In this document: positions 50,675 to 59,786 of the stretch, in pieces
Position numbering within the stretch: the stretch's first letter is position 1
Layout: each line of letters starts with the position of its first letter
Assembly: GCA_963693305.1 (NCBI GenBank)
Contig: OY855908.1
Span: 36,799,305-36,863,304 of the forward strand
DNA length: 64,000 nt
Direction of reading: 5' to 3'
From: Meandrina meandrites
Lineage: Eukaryota > Cnidaria > Anthozoa > Scleractinia > Meandrinidae
Made by a program: the position numbers and the translations under genes
Notes under the pieces: generated by a model
Database searches by the model: none
Told to the model about the DNA's origin: nothing
The model's input: only the letters and a program-made list of their open reading frames with translations

Positions 50675-53600
50675 TTACTTCCTGTTCAGAATCTTTAACT
50701 TCCGGTTCAGTAACCTTTCCTTCCGGCTCAGGGTTTTTACTTCCGGTTCAGGTGCCTTTACTTCCGGTTCAGGAGCTGCAACGGTTGTTGGACTATCAGC
50801 GTCACCAACAAATGCCTGGTGAGTTATTCCAACTTCCGGCAATGCTATTTTTGCCGCTGTCGCTGGCTCAGATGGCGCAGGCGCTTCCACCAAAGGTTCA
50901 TTCCAATAGTCTGGATACATCTTCTTCCGGAAGGCGAAGAAGTAGACGGCAAAGCCTCCTACCAAGAGGCCAAGGATGGAAACGAGAACGATTCCCACCA
51001 TTTCCAGTGGTCCGATAGTTTTACCAGATGTGCTTGTTGTTTGTTTTGTGGGTTGGATTCCTGCAGAAGCTAAAAAAGCAATGTGATTATTACAAAGGGC
51101 AATATTATTGACAAATATATACCAAAACAGTAAATATTTAAATAGCGTTGTTAGCGCGCGCTGATTGGCTGCTCAAACTCTAGATATCGTTTGCGATTCA
51201 CCTTCGAGCAACTCGCACGCAAAAACTGTAATCGTTGACAGGAATAAATGACTTGGAAAATATCATTTTTGGGTTATATTTTCTCACTGCTTTAAAATAT
51301 ACTAAAAAAACTATTCACCTCAGTGTCGATGGCTAGTAATGGATGTTTTAAATATCCAACAATAGCCACTTCAACTTCGGTGAATAGTTGTCTTGGGGGT
51401 TATCTAAGTTGGTCATCCTTCCGTTGACCTTCTGTTCGATCGACTTTCGCTTAAATTTTTGTTTTTTATTTCTGTATGGCGTAACTGAGACCGACTAGTA
51501 TTTATTTCGTAACGTAATTTGCCTAAAATTTTACATCAACATGTATCTTAGTAGTGGCTACCTCAGCCTGGTTCGTGGTATGCTCAGTCAGAACACTATC
51601 TTGCGCAAAAGTAAGTGTCAGCGCGTCACTTTTTTAAACTCCTAACTTTCAGAAAACAATCTCGTTACAACACTTGAAGGAAAACCGATCTACAGCTACC
51701 AAGAGCTTTTGAACCTTAAAAAGCGTGCTTTTCAGGGTTTTTTTACCTATAGAAATTCAAAAAACCAAATCAATTTCCTCTTTTTAGCGTTTTAATTAAA
51801 ATCCACGATTTTAGAACTTTATATAACTTAAGTTTTTATATAAGCAGAAACTTATAAGCCAATGCATGTAATTTTTTCTTAGTTTTTAAATTCAATTTTT
51901 ACTATTATAACCATATATAAGATAATTTTAATTTTTCGTATTTTCTTAATTAATTTGTTACGCTTTTATTACCAGGGTCCCTCTGCATACCAGCCATTTT
52001 GATGAATGGGCCACCCTGGATAAATAAAGTCTACTTTCTTGCTTACTTTGCTGATTTTTTTTACAATGCAGTTAACTGTGTTGGGGCAAAAAACCACTAG
52101 CTAATCAGAGCCACTAAAAAGTCTAAAAATACTAAAATTGGATTCAGGGATGGACAGCGTTAGGAGGCAGCGTGGCCTTGTGGTTAGGGCGCTGGACTTG
52201 CAATCCGGAGGTCCCGGGTTCAAATCCTCTGTTGTAAATAAGTTAGTTTGACCTGCGAGGACTAAGTCGAGTCATGATTGACACTTGAAACACGTGTAAA
52301 AAAGAATGTTAAAAAAGAGAAGAGAATCGGAAGGAACGGAATAAGGTCTTTCTCCAGTTCTGTGCGGAAAATATCTTTCGGAATTTATTCTCTATATTGT
52401 CACATATCTCGGAATTCAGTCAAGGAAAAATAAAGAGTATGGATCGATACAACATTCTGGTGCCGAGACCTGGGACAGGAAAGGAACTGTGAAAACAAGC
52501 TTCGAACAATGTCGAAATTGAAGAAGAAAGTGAAGGTTCGTGAAAGTCACCGCGTGTTCGTTAGGAAAACCATCCACGAAGCAAATGATCAAATAGACAA
52601 GCCGGAAGAGCCTAACGCTCTGAAGAAGCTCAAATCCTTGCGTTGTACATTACAGGATAAACTGTCGGAGTTAAAGACATTGGATAACGAAATTCTCGAT
52701 TTGGTAGACGAATCGAAGATTGAAGAAAACGTGAGTGAAAGTTGTGATTTCGCCAGTGCAATCCAAGCCTGTATAGTCGACCTAGAATCAACTATTGATG
52801 CGAAAACAAACGAGGGAAAAAGTCAAGAAGGGCAAGGAGCGATTTTGGATTCGCAATCGTCTAAGCTTCAAACGCCAGGGATGAAATCAGGCGGGTCAAC
52901 AAACAACACGACTCATGCAAAGCTACCTAAACTCGAGTTGAAGAAATTTTCCGGCAATCCTATCTATTGGCATCCCTTCTGGGAATCGTTTGAATCGGCC
53001 ATTGACAAAAACACCAGCCTAAATGATGTGGACAAATTTCAGTATCTGAAATCACTCCTGGAAGGTTCTGCAGCTCAAACAATTTCTGGATTAGCGCTGA
53101 CAAGCTCGAATTACAGCCATGCGGTTGAGTTGTTGACCAAGCGCTTTGGAAGCAAACAAGTAATCATTTCGAAGCATATCGAATTATTGATGCAACTTCC
53201 AAAGGTAAACGACGGAAACGATCTGAAGCAATTGCGGCAACTTTTAGACAGAACAGAGGCAGCAGTTAGAAGCCTTCAAGGAATCGGCGTTCCAACCGAA
53301 ACATATGGAACATTCTTGACGCCTGTAATTATGGGAAAGATTCCACAAGAATTGCGTCTTATCCTGAGTCGAGAGGCATCCGATGAATGGGATCTTGACA
53401 CTATCATGAAGTCGTTCACAGAAGAATTGCGAATTCGCGAGAGATGTGCTTTGGGACCGGTAAACGAGCAGGAAAAGTCAAAGGAAAAACATGGGTTTGG
53501 ATTTGGATTTCGTCCTGGTCAAAACAGAAGACCCCCCACATCGTCAACTCTATTTTCAAGCAACGAAGGGCCGCCGCTAAACAAGGATACGTGGTGTTCT

Positions 53601-56600
53601 TTCTGTAATGGACCACATCCTACAATCAGATGTGCTGTCGTAACTGACCCCGAAACAAGAAAGAAAATTCTCCGTCGAAAAGGGAAATGTTTTGGTTGTC
53701 TGAGGAGTGGTCATTTGAGTCGTGATTGTCAGGCTCGTTGTCACCGTTGTGGCGGGAAACATCATTTAGCATTGTGCAACGCCCAAGAATATCCAGGTCA
53801 CCGTTCTCCAGCCGCACTAGCGAGAGGAAACAATCAGGAACAAACTGTGAGTACTAATTTGTATTTCACTCAAGATGTTAAGAACAACTGTGTTTTGTTG
53901 CAAACGGCAAGAGCGATTATCAGAAATCCTAATGGAGAAAGTTCCTGTAATGTGAGAATCATGCTTGATTCTGGTTCTCAGAAGTCTTACATAAACAGGC
54001 GATTAGGGAGCAAATTAGGCCTATCGCCGATTGCAACTGAAACAGTTCTAATTAAAACATTTGGGAACAGTGAAGCATCATTGAAGAAATGTGATGTTGT
54101 TCAGTTCGCACTGGAATGCCAAGACAATTTGACAGTGTTCATTAATGCCTATGAAGTTGATTTGATTTGTGGCCCTATTGCAAACCAAACAATTGAAGTT
54201 GCGCAGCAGTGTTACCCACATCTGCAAGGTTTACCTCTAGCTGATTATTCACAAGGGGATGAGGAGCTAGAAGTGGACATATTGATTGGAGCAGATTATT
54301 ACTGGTCAGTTGTTCAAAACCATGTGGTACGGGGGGAGCTTCATGACCCTGTAGCAATTCGCACAAGATTGGGGTATGTGTTGAGTGGGCCTGCAAATGT
54401 GGCAAATTCAGGTCAAAGTCCATCAAGCGTTAACATGTCGCATGTAATGAAGACGGAGTGTAGGGTGGTCGAAGAAGATTCTGTCTCAAAGAATGATTCT
54501 CTCAAAAATGAACTGGGCAAGTTCTGGGACTATGACACTCTTGGAGTTAAGGAAAGAGAAGATGTATTTCTTGAAGATTATCTGACCAAGGTGAAGTTCA
54601 ATGGTGTCCGTTATGAAGTGTCTCTCCCATTTAAGGAAGAACACCCTGTTATTCCAGATAACTACTTGTTGGCACAAAACCGTCTTGCATCTTCCTTGAA
54701 GAGACTGAAAGCTAAGCCAGATATTTTGCAGCAGTATGACACTGTAATCAAGGAACAATTGAACTCAGGTGTAGTTGAAATGATTGACAAGAGACATGAG
54801 GAACAATGCCTTCCTGGAACTGTTCATTACATTCCTCACAAGGAAGTGGTGAAAGAAGATAGGACCACTACCAAACTACGAGTAGTCTATGATGCTAGTG
54901 CGAAATCTCGAACCGAGCCAAGTTTGAATGACTGTCTCCTGCCAGGCCCTGCCTTAACTCCATTGATTTTTGATATCTTGTTGAGATTCCGTTTTCACAA
55001 AGTAGCTCTGATTGGAGATTTGGAGAAGGCTTTCCTGAACATTGAAATTAATCCTGAGGAGAGAAATTTGTTGAGGTTCCTGTGGATAGATGACATCAAC
55101 TCTTCAAACCCGGAAGTAATCACACTGAGATTTACACGGCTTGTATTTGGCCTTGTATGCTCTCCATTCATTCTGAATGTGACACTAAGGAATCACTTGT
55201 CAAAGTATGAGAACATTGATCCAAGTTTTGTAGACACTGTTGTCAGAGCCTTGTATGTTGATGATTTTGCATCTGGGAAGGATTCGGTAAAGGATGGCCT
55301 TGAACTTTACCGGAAATTGAAGTTGCGCTTCAGAGAAGGAGGTTTTAACATGAGGAAGTGGGCATCAAACAGTCAAGAGTTAACTGAGTTGATCAAGAAA
55401 GAGGAAGCAGCAATATTAGCAACGCCTAAACCATTTCCTGAAGTAACTCTTACATCAAAGTCTAATGTGGTTGAAGATGGCTCTTCAAACAATGCTGTGA
55501 ATGAAGAAACCCTGATCAAGGTGATGGGTATTCCGTGGGATCGGATAGAAGACAGCCTCAAGTTTGATTTAACTACCTTTGCTGGACAAGCCTTGGAAGG
55601 AACTCTAACAAAACGAAAACTGTTGAGCACTACTGCTCAATTCTATGACCCACTAGGCCTGTTGTCACCAGTTATCTTGCCACTGAAGTGCATGTTTCAA
55701 GAGATTTGCCGGTTAAAGATTGATTGGGACGAACCCCTGTCAGAAGATTTCGCATCACGTTGGAAGGAGTTATTTGAAGACATGGAGAGAGTCTCGAGTA
55801 TTGCAGTTCCCCGTTGTATTCTGGATGAGATAGAAGTGGGAGACATTAAATCTATTCAACTCCATGGTTTTGCAGATGCCAGCAAATATGCATTTGGAGC
55901 AAATGTTTACATTAAGGTGACGACCTCTAATGCCTGCTCTTCACATCTGTTAGCCTCAAAGACCCGAGTTGCCCCCTTAAGTGGTGAAACAATTCCTCGA
56001 CTGGAGTTGATGGCTGCCCTAACATTAGCAAATCTGATGACAGTTGTGTATGAGGCACTGGTCCATTGTGTGAAGGTGGATGGGGTGTTTAATTGGACAG
56101 ACTCTCAAATTGTGTGGTGGTGGATCAATGGAGAGTCTAAGCAGTTTAAGCAGTTTGTGCAAAATCGTGTTCAGAAGATCCGAAGTCTTTGGAAGAAGGA
56201 ACATTGGAGATATTGCCCATCTGAGCTTAATCCAGCTGACATAGCTTCACGAGGAGCCAAGAGTTCCATCATCGCATCCAGCGAACTTTGGTGGAAGGGA
56301 GCACCATTTCTAAAGAAGGAAGAATTTGACTGGCCAAGCTTACCCAACTGTCCAGCAAGTGGAACTGCAGTCCCAGAAGAAGCTTTAAAGGAATTAAAGA
56401 AGGAAAGTTCATCTGAAATCTCAAGAGTTATGACAGTATTGGTGCAAAGTTCTCAGAACATCTCAGAAGTCATCCAACCAGAAAGATTTAGCAGTCTCAA
56501 CAAACTTCTCAGAGTGACTGCTCTTGTGCTGAAATTCCTCCGAAGGCTCAGAAAGATGACAGAAACACATGACATCAGCATGGAGGACATGAATGAAGCT

Positions 56601-59336
56601 AAGCAACTCTGGTACAAAGAAGTCCAAACTAAACTTGAAGAAAGGGAGAAGTCTAGTGCTACATGGGAACAATTAGCAGTCTTCAAGGATGAACAAGGAG
56701 TTCTACGGTGCAAGGGAAGGATCCAAAATTCCTCATTATCGTATTCAGCAAAATTCCCTATCCTGTTACCAAGGAAACAGCACTTCACAAAATTGGTGAT
56801 AGTGCAAGCTCATGGAAACGTGAAACACAATGGTGTCAGAGAAACTCTTACTGAAATCCGAGCCAAATTCTGGATTATCAAGGGTCGTCAGGCGGTCAAG
56901 GATGTACTCTCGAAGTGTGTTACATGCAAGAAGATCCTAGGAAGAGCCTACAGTACTCCACCCGCTCCACCTCTACCTTCATTTCGAGTTTCAGATGATC
57001 TAGCATTTTCCAAAGTTGGAGTGGACTTTGCTGGTCCCCTGTATGTGAAGAATATTTACGAGTCCAAAGGAGAGATGTTCAAATGTTACATTGCTCTATT
57101 CACATGTGCCAGCACAAGAGCCATTCACGTTGAACTTGTTCCAGATCTTACCGCATCCTCGTTCATAAGAGTGCTAAAGCGATTTTTCGGCAGAAGAGGA
57201 TTGCCAAACTTGTTCATTTCAGACAATGGGAAAACCTTCAAGGATGGAAAAGTGAAGAAGTTTGTTCTTAATCTGAACATTGACTGGAAATTCAATGTGC
57301 CCACAGCAAGTTGGTGGGGAGGTTTCTTTGAAATCTGCGTCAAACTAGTAAAGCGGTGTCTCAAGAAAGTGCTTGGAAATGCAAAGCTGAGTTATGAAGA
57401 ACTGGAAACAGTCTTGATTGAAACTGAAGGAGTTTTAAATTCCAGGCCCTTGACCTATGTCTACGATGAGTTATCAGAAGGTCCTCTCACTCCTTCTCAT
57501 CTTGTGATTGGTCGTCGACTGTTAGACCAGTCCCCTGTTGTCACTACACCTATGAGCACGCTGGCCAGGCGAGAAAGATATTTGAATAATCTCCTCGCCC
57601 ACTTCAGAAATCGATGGAAGGAAGAATATCTGACTGGGATCCGTGAGTACCAGAAACTTAAGAAAGGAAATCCAAGAAGAGTCATTCAAGAAGGAGACAT
57701 TGTACACATCTACGCAGACAAGAAACCTAGACAGCAGTGGAAATTGGGGAAAGTAGAGAAACTATTGCGGGGACGAGACAACGTCACGCGCGCAGCGGAA
57801 GTGGTGACAGTGGACAAGTCTCTCAACAAAACTCTTCTGAAACGTCCAATTCAGAAGCTCTACCCTCTTGAAATCAATGAACTTGATAAAGTGACAGCTA
57901 ATGCGGAAGCTGTACAGCCGAACAGCGGACTGAACATTCAGATGGTCAGGGATGAAGACGTCCCAACAGTTACTGTTGCATAAACTGTCTGAATCGATTT
58001 GAACACTGAACTGACATTACGAGTTGTAGTTTAAGCTTTGTTTCACCTTATGATTGACTCAGTCAATCAGGGGGGAGTGTGTTGTAAATAAGTTAGTTTG
58101 ACCTGCGAGGACTAAGTCGAGTCATGATTGACACTTGAAACACGTGTAAAAAAGAATGTTAAAAAAGAGAAGAGAATCGGAAGGAACGGAATAAGGTCTT
58201 TCTCCAGTTCTGTGCGGAAAATATCTTTCGGAATTTATTCTCTATATTGTCACATATCTCGGAATTCAGTCAAGGAAAAATAAAGAGTATGGATCGATAC
58301 AACATCCTCCTCCCTGCCGCTAGATCGATTTGTCTTCGGTGGTCCCGAATTCAACTCCTCCACGGTTTGTAAATAACCAGCTGGTCAGCATCCTACCAGT
58401 TGGGGTTTTAACAAATTTCTGTGTTATTTGTAATATTTGTTTGCTTATTTACAGTGTCCACAATTAGTACAACAGTACTAAATACTCTGACACTTAAATA
58501 AAGTGATTTATTTTTTTATCAGAAGGTAAAATTTGTGCTTGACACTAACTCGTGTTAACGTTAGAAACAATGTTAATAAAACTTCAAAGACTTCGGCCTT
58601 CATCGGTTTTTAAAAAGTCAACTGAGTGACGGCTTTCTAGAGATTCACAATTCTGCGCGTGCCACGCCAGCAAAAACATAACGAACGACTGCTGCGCGAG
58701 ATTACGCGAGGGATTTGTAAACATCCGGGATGTCAATATGTTCGTTTCCCGCGTTGCTGACCCTCTGCGAATACCAGGCACACAATGCGTGAGGACTGGG
58801 CCCGAGTTCTGAGTTGAAGGTGGTAGCAAAGATATGACTTCGTGTTTAAAAGGTGGCGCAAATTTTTTCGGCCCCCTATGTCTTACATTCAATTAAAGGA
58901 GAAACAGGAGGTGCCTACCCGGGACCCCTTAGTGACTGAAGAGTGCTACCCCTGGGTTTGAATTCAGTGAATACGTTAATTTTAAAGGAAATCTACATGC
59001 ACATACCTATCCCTTGGACAGATGGTGTGGGTGAAACTGTTCCACCTGGAGGCAGGGAAGCGAGCAAAGGTGAAGAAGACGGAGATGCACTACTGGCCAC
59101 AACAATGGCATTTGACGTAAATGGCGTTACGGGGAGAGGTGTTGCCAGAGATGTAGCATTTGCGCGGTGGGATGCAACTGAAGAAGCTGATTCACTGGAT
59201 TTGACGGATGACGTTGACGATGGTTGACTGCTGGTCTGATCAGCCGTAGATTTACTGGAATCCACTGAGGAAATTGAGGGAGAGGGAGCGAGTTTCGATG
59301 ATTGATCGCTGATCGTAACTGCCGTGTTTGATGACA
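50675..59336 (-). CDS. gene D: mucin-like single-pass membrane protein, intron holds a BEL element
   Basis: Exons on the minus strand: 59336-59007 (110 codons, Ser-rich, acceptor TTTTCAAACAG, donor GTATGT) and 51069-50675 (131 codons including stop, acceptor TTTTTTAG). The second has IQPTKQTTSTSG as in gene C, a helix (VGIVLVSILGLLVGGFAVYF), a basic FRKK stop-transfer and a tail with GITHQAFVGDADSP followed by APEPEVK repeats. After the second repeat the frame turns basic and ends at 50675. In the next frame the PEPE-type acidic repeats continue to a stop near 50636, so a one-base loss in an A run at about 50739 probably changed the C-terminus (or it is a sequencing error). The 7.9-kb intron contains the BEL retrotransposon. 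The first exon was not found below 64000. Confidence 0.65.
51070..52161. other. gene D intron, with 3' tail of a LINE at about 51840-52035
   Basis: The stretch TTTTATTACCAGGGTCCCTC to CACCCTGGATAAATAAAG looks like the 3' untranslated end of a CR1-type LINE in plus orientation, with no coding part left. The rest has no recognised feature. Confidence 0.45.
52225..52229. other. 5-bp target duplication of the BEL element (left)
   Basis: TCCTC at 52225-52229 is repeated at 58305-58309 directly outside the two LTRs. Five bases is normal for BEL/Pao integration. Confidence 0.93.
52230..52454 (+). repeat. 5' LTR of the BEL element
   Basis: 225 bp, TG...CA ends extended to TGTTG...CAACA inverted termini. 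It contains AATAAA at 52429-52434 as a likely poly(A) signal and no clear TATA box. Identical to the 3' LTR. Confidence 0.95.
52458..52475 (+). promoter_or_regulatory. primer-binding site of the BEL element
   Basis: TGGTGCCGAGACC begins three bases after the 5' LTR. TGG is the complement of a tRNA CCA end. The tRNA identity was not determined. Confidence 0.7.
52509..57983 (+). CDS. BEL/Pao gag-pol polyprotein
   Basis: One uninterrupted frame of 1824 codons. Order by residue: Lys-rich N-terminus with coiled-coil-like segment (1-110); gag-like DUF1759 region (about 138-300); zinc knuckles near 362, 394 (CFGCLRSGHLSRDC) and 411; aspartic protease-like DUF1758 with DSGS near 487; reverse transcriptase with YVDD at 916-919; Pao-type A17 region with FYDPLGLLSP near 1045; RNase H with ADAS near 1121 and DSQ near 1198; integrase HH-CC zinc site (about 1435-1473); integrase core with Asp1506, Asp1572 and Glu1608, the last two separated by exactly 35 residues; DUF5641 from about 1728. 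All catalytic residues expected for RT and integrase are present and there is no stop, so it may be active. Gag and pol are fused, so relative dosage must come from processing. Confidence 0.96.
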   Translation: MSKLKKKVKVRESHRVFVRKTIHEANDQIDKPEEPNALKKLKSLRCTLQDKLSELKTLDNEILDLVDESKIEENVSESCDFASAIQACIVDLESTIDAKTNEGKSQEGQGAILDSQSSKLQTPGMKSGGSTNNTTHAKLPKLELKKFSGNPIYWHPFWESFESAIDKNTSLNDVDKFQYLKSLLEGSAAQTISGLALTSSNYSHAVELLTKRFGSKQVIISKHIELLMQLPKVNDGNDLKQLRQLLDRTEAAVRSLQGIGVPTETYGTFLTPVIMGKIPQELRLILSREASDEWDLDTIMKSFTEELRIRERCALGPVNEQEKSKEKHGFGFGFRPGQNRRPPTSSTLFSSNEGPPLNKDTWCSFCNGPHPTIRCAVVTDPETRKKILRRKGKCFGCLRSGHLSRDCQARCHRCGGKHHLALCNAQEYPGHRSPAALARGNNQEQTVSTNLYFTQDVKNNCVLLQTARAIIRNPNGESSCNVRIMLDSGSQKSYINRRLGSKLGLSPIATETVLIKTFGNSEASLKKCDVVQFALECQDNLTVFINAYEVDLICGPIANQTIEVAQQCYPHLQGLPLADYSQGDEELEVDILIGADYYWSVVQNHVVRGELHDPVAIRTRLGYVLSGPANVANSGQSPSSVNMSHVMKTECRVVEEDSVSKNDSLKNELGKFWDYDTLGVKEREDVFLEDYLTKVKFNGVRYEVSLPFKEEHPVIPDNYLLAQNRLASSLKRLKAKPDILQQYDTVIKEQLNSGVVEMIDKRHEEQCLPGTVHYIPHKEVVKEDRTTTKLRVVYDASAKSRTEPSLNDCLLPGPALTPLIFDILLRFRFHKVALIGDLEKAFLNIEINPEERNLLRFLWIDDINSSNPEVITLRFTRLVFGLVCSPFILNVTLRNHLSKYENIDPSFVDTVVRALYVDDFASGKDSVKDGLELYRKLKLRFREGGFNMRKWASNSQELTELIKKEEAAILATPKPFPEVTLTSKSNVVEDGSSNNAVNEETLIKVMGIPWDRIEDSLKFDLTTFAGQALEGTLTKRKLLSTTAQFYDPLGLLSPVILPLKCMFQEICRLKIDWDEPLSEDFASRWKELFEDMERVSSIAVPRCILDEIEVGDIKSIQLHGFADASKYAFGANVYIKVTTSNACSSHLLASKTRVAPLSGETIPRLELMAALTLANLMTVVYEALVHCVKVDGVFNWTDSQIVWWWINGESKQFKQFVQNRVQKIRSLWKKEHWRYCPSELNPADIASRGAKSSIIASSELWWKGAPFLKKEEFDWPSLPNCPASGTAVPEEALKELKKESSSEISRVMTVLVQSSQNISEVIQPERFSSLNKLLRVTALVLKFLRRLRKMTETHDISMEDMNEAKQLWYKEVQTKLEEREKSSATWEQLAVFKDEQGVLRCKGRIQNSSLSYSAKFPILLPRKQHFTKLVIVQAHGNVKHNGVRETLTEIRAKFWIIKGRQAVKDVLSKCVTCKKILGRAYSTPPAPPLPSFRVSDDLAFSKVGVDFAGPLYVKNIYESKGEMFKCYIALFTCASTRAIHVELVPDLTASSFIRVLKRFFGRRGLPNLFISDNGKTFKDGKVKKFVLNLNIDWKFNVPTASWWGGFFEICVKLVKRCLKKVLGNAKLSYEELETVLIETEGVLNSRPLTYVYDELSEGPLTPSHLVIGRRLLDQSPVVTTPMSTLARRERYLNNLLAHFRNRWKEEYLTGIREYQKLKKGNPRRVIQEGDIVHIYADKKPRQQWKLGKVEKLLRGRDNVTRAAEVVTVDKSLNKTLLKRPIQKLYPLEINELDKVTANAEAVQPNSGLNIQMVRDEDVPTVTVA
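58069..58079 (+). promoter_or_regulatory. polypurine tract of the BEL element
   Basis: AGGGGGGAGTG directly precedes the 3' LTR, the expected plus-strand priming site. Confidence 0.85.
58080..58304 (+). repeat. 3' LTR of the BEL element
   Basis: Identical to 52230-52454 over 225 bp. AATAAA at 58279-58284. Followed by the TCCTC target duplication. Confidence 0.95.
58541..59006. other. gene D intron, nothing recognised
   Basis: Sequence between the SINE tail and the Ser-rich exon of gene D. A minus-strand chance frame of 102 codons lacks family or splice support. Confidence 0.45.
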
Positions 59337-59404
59337 CTGTTTGAAAATTGGGAAATAAACATGATCAGATATTGTGTTGAAGTCTTTCTGACGAGAGACC
59401 CTGT

Positions 59405-59738
59405 TCCTGACAAACCACCAGACAGTTGACCCTCATGCAAGAGCACCCCAGGTTGTCAGGGGAATCTCTTGGTGTCTATCTACTAATTTGTATCTTCAAA
59501 TCCTCATTTTCGAATCACATTAAATGTTCAATGTTTCTTATTTCTCCAAGTTATAGTATACTAATAGAAAAACTATCCCTTTCCAAATATACCCAAGATT
59601 ACCAGAAATTAAAAAAAAACACCGCAAAACATCAATTTGTGAAATGAGCATGAAGTTTTTGGATTGCTTGATACGCGAACGAGATATTCGCATTAAAATT
59701 AAAAAAAACGCCCTCCAGGTGTACCCCCGCCTTAACAA
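59405..59738 (-). mobile_element. truncated copy of the TTAA MITE
   Basis: Same orientation as 28797-29203. It begins internally at CAGACAGTTGAC and keeps the end GGTGTACCCCCGCC followed by TTAA at 59735-59738. It lies just upstream of the Ser-rich exon of gene D. Confidence 0.8.
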
Positions 59739-59786
59739 CGAGATTTTCGCCGAAGAAATCCAAGATGTAACCGACACCGAGCTAAT

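Larger units (their letters stand above)
52230..58304 (+). mobile_element. complete BEL/Pao LTR retrotransposon
   Basis: 6075 bp, with 225-bp LTRs at both ends (TGTTGTAAAT...CGATACAACA), a primer-binding site, one open gag-pol frame, a polypurine tract and a 5-bp target duplication. The two LTRs read as identical base for base, which means very recent insertion because they are copied from one template. Classification rests on the pol order (protease, RT, RNase H, integrase), the Pao-type segment and the conserved C-terminal domain. No envelope-like frame was found. It lies in sense opposite to gene D, inside its intron. Confidence 0.96.
52164..58540 (+). repeat. tRNA-derived SINE split by the BEL insertion
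   Basis: The head at 52164-52229 has an A box (TGGCCTTGTGG, 52173-52183) and a B box (GGTTCAAATCC, 52217-52227). The rest resumes after the BEL element at 58310 and ends near 58540 with ACTCTGACACTTAAATAAAG and a T-rich tail. The tRNA-like part has GCTGGACTTGCAATCCGGAGG, but no complete cloverleaf is present, so it is a SINE and not a tRNA gene. Confidence 0.7.

Noticed and set aside
52164..52229. tRNA gene
   Set aside because: A and B boxes are present, but the 5' acceptor stem has no partner and the sequence continues into a SINE body after the BEL insertion.
52509..57983. Envelope gene in the BEL element (an errantivirus-like form)
   Set aside because: Only about 95 bp separates the pol stop from the 3' LTR, so there is no room for another gene.
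58584..58892. 102-codon minus-strand frame between the SINE tail and the gene D stalk exon
   Set aside because: No homologous segment in genes B or C, no splice signals in phase, composition not distinctive.
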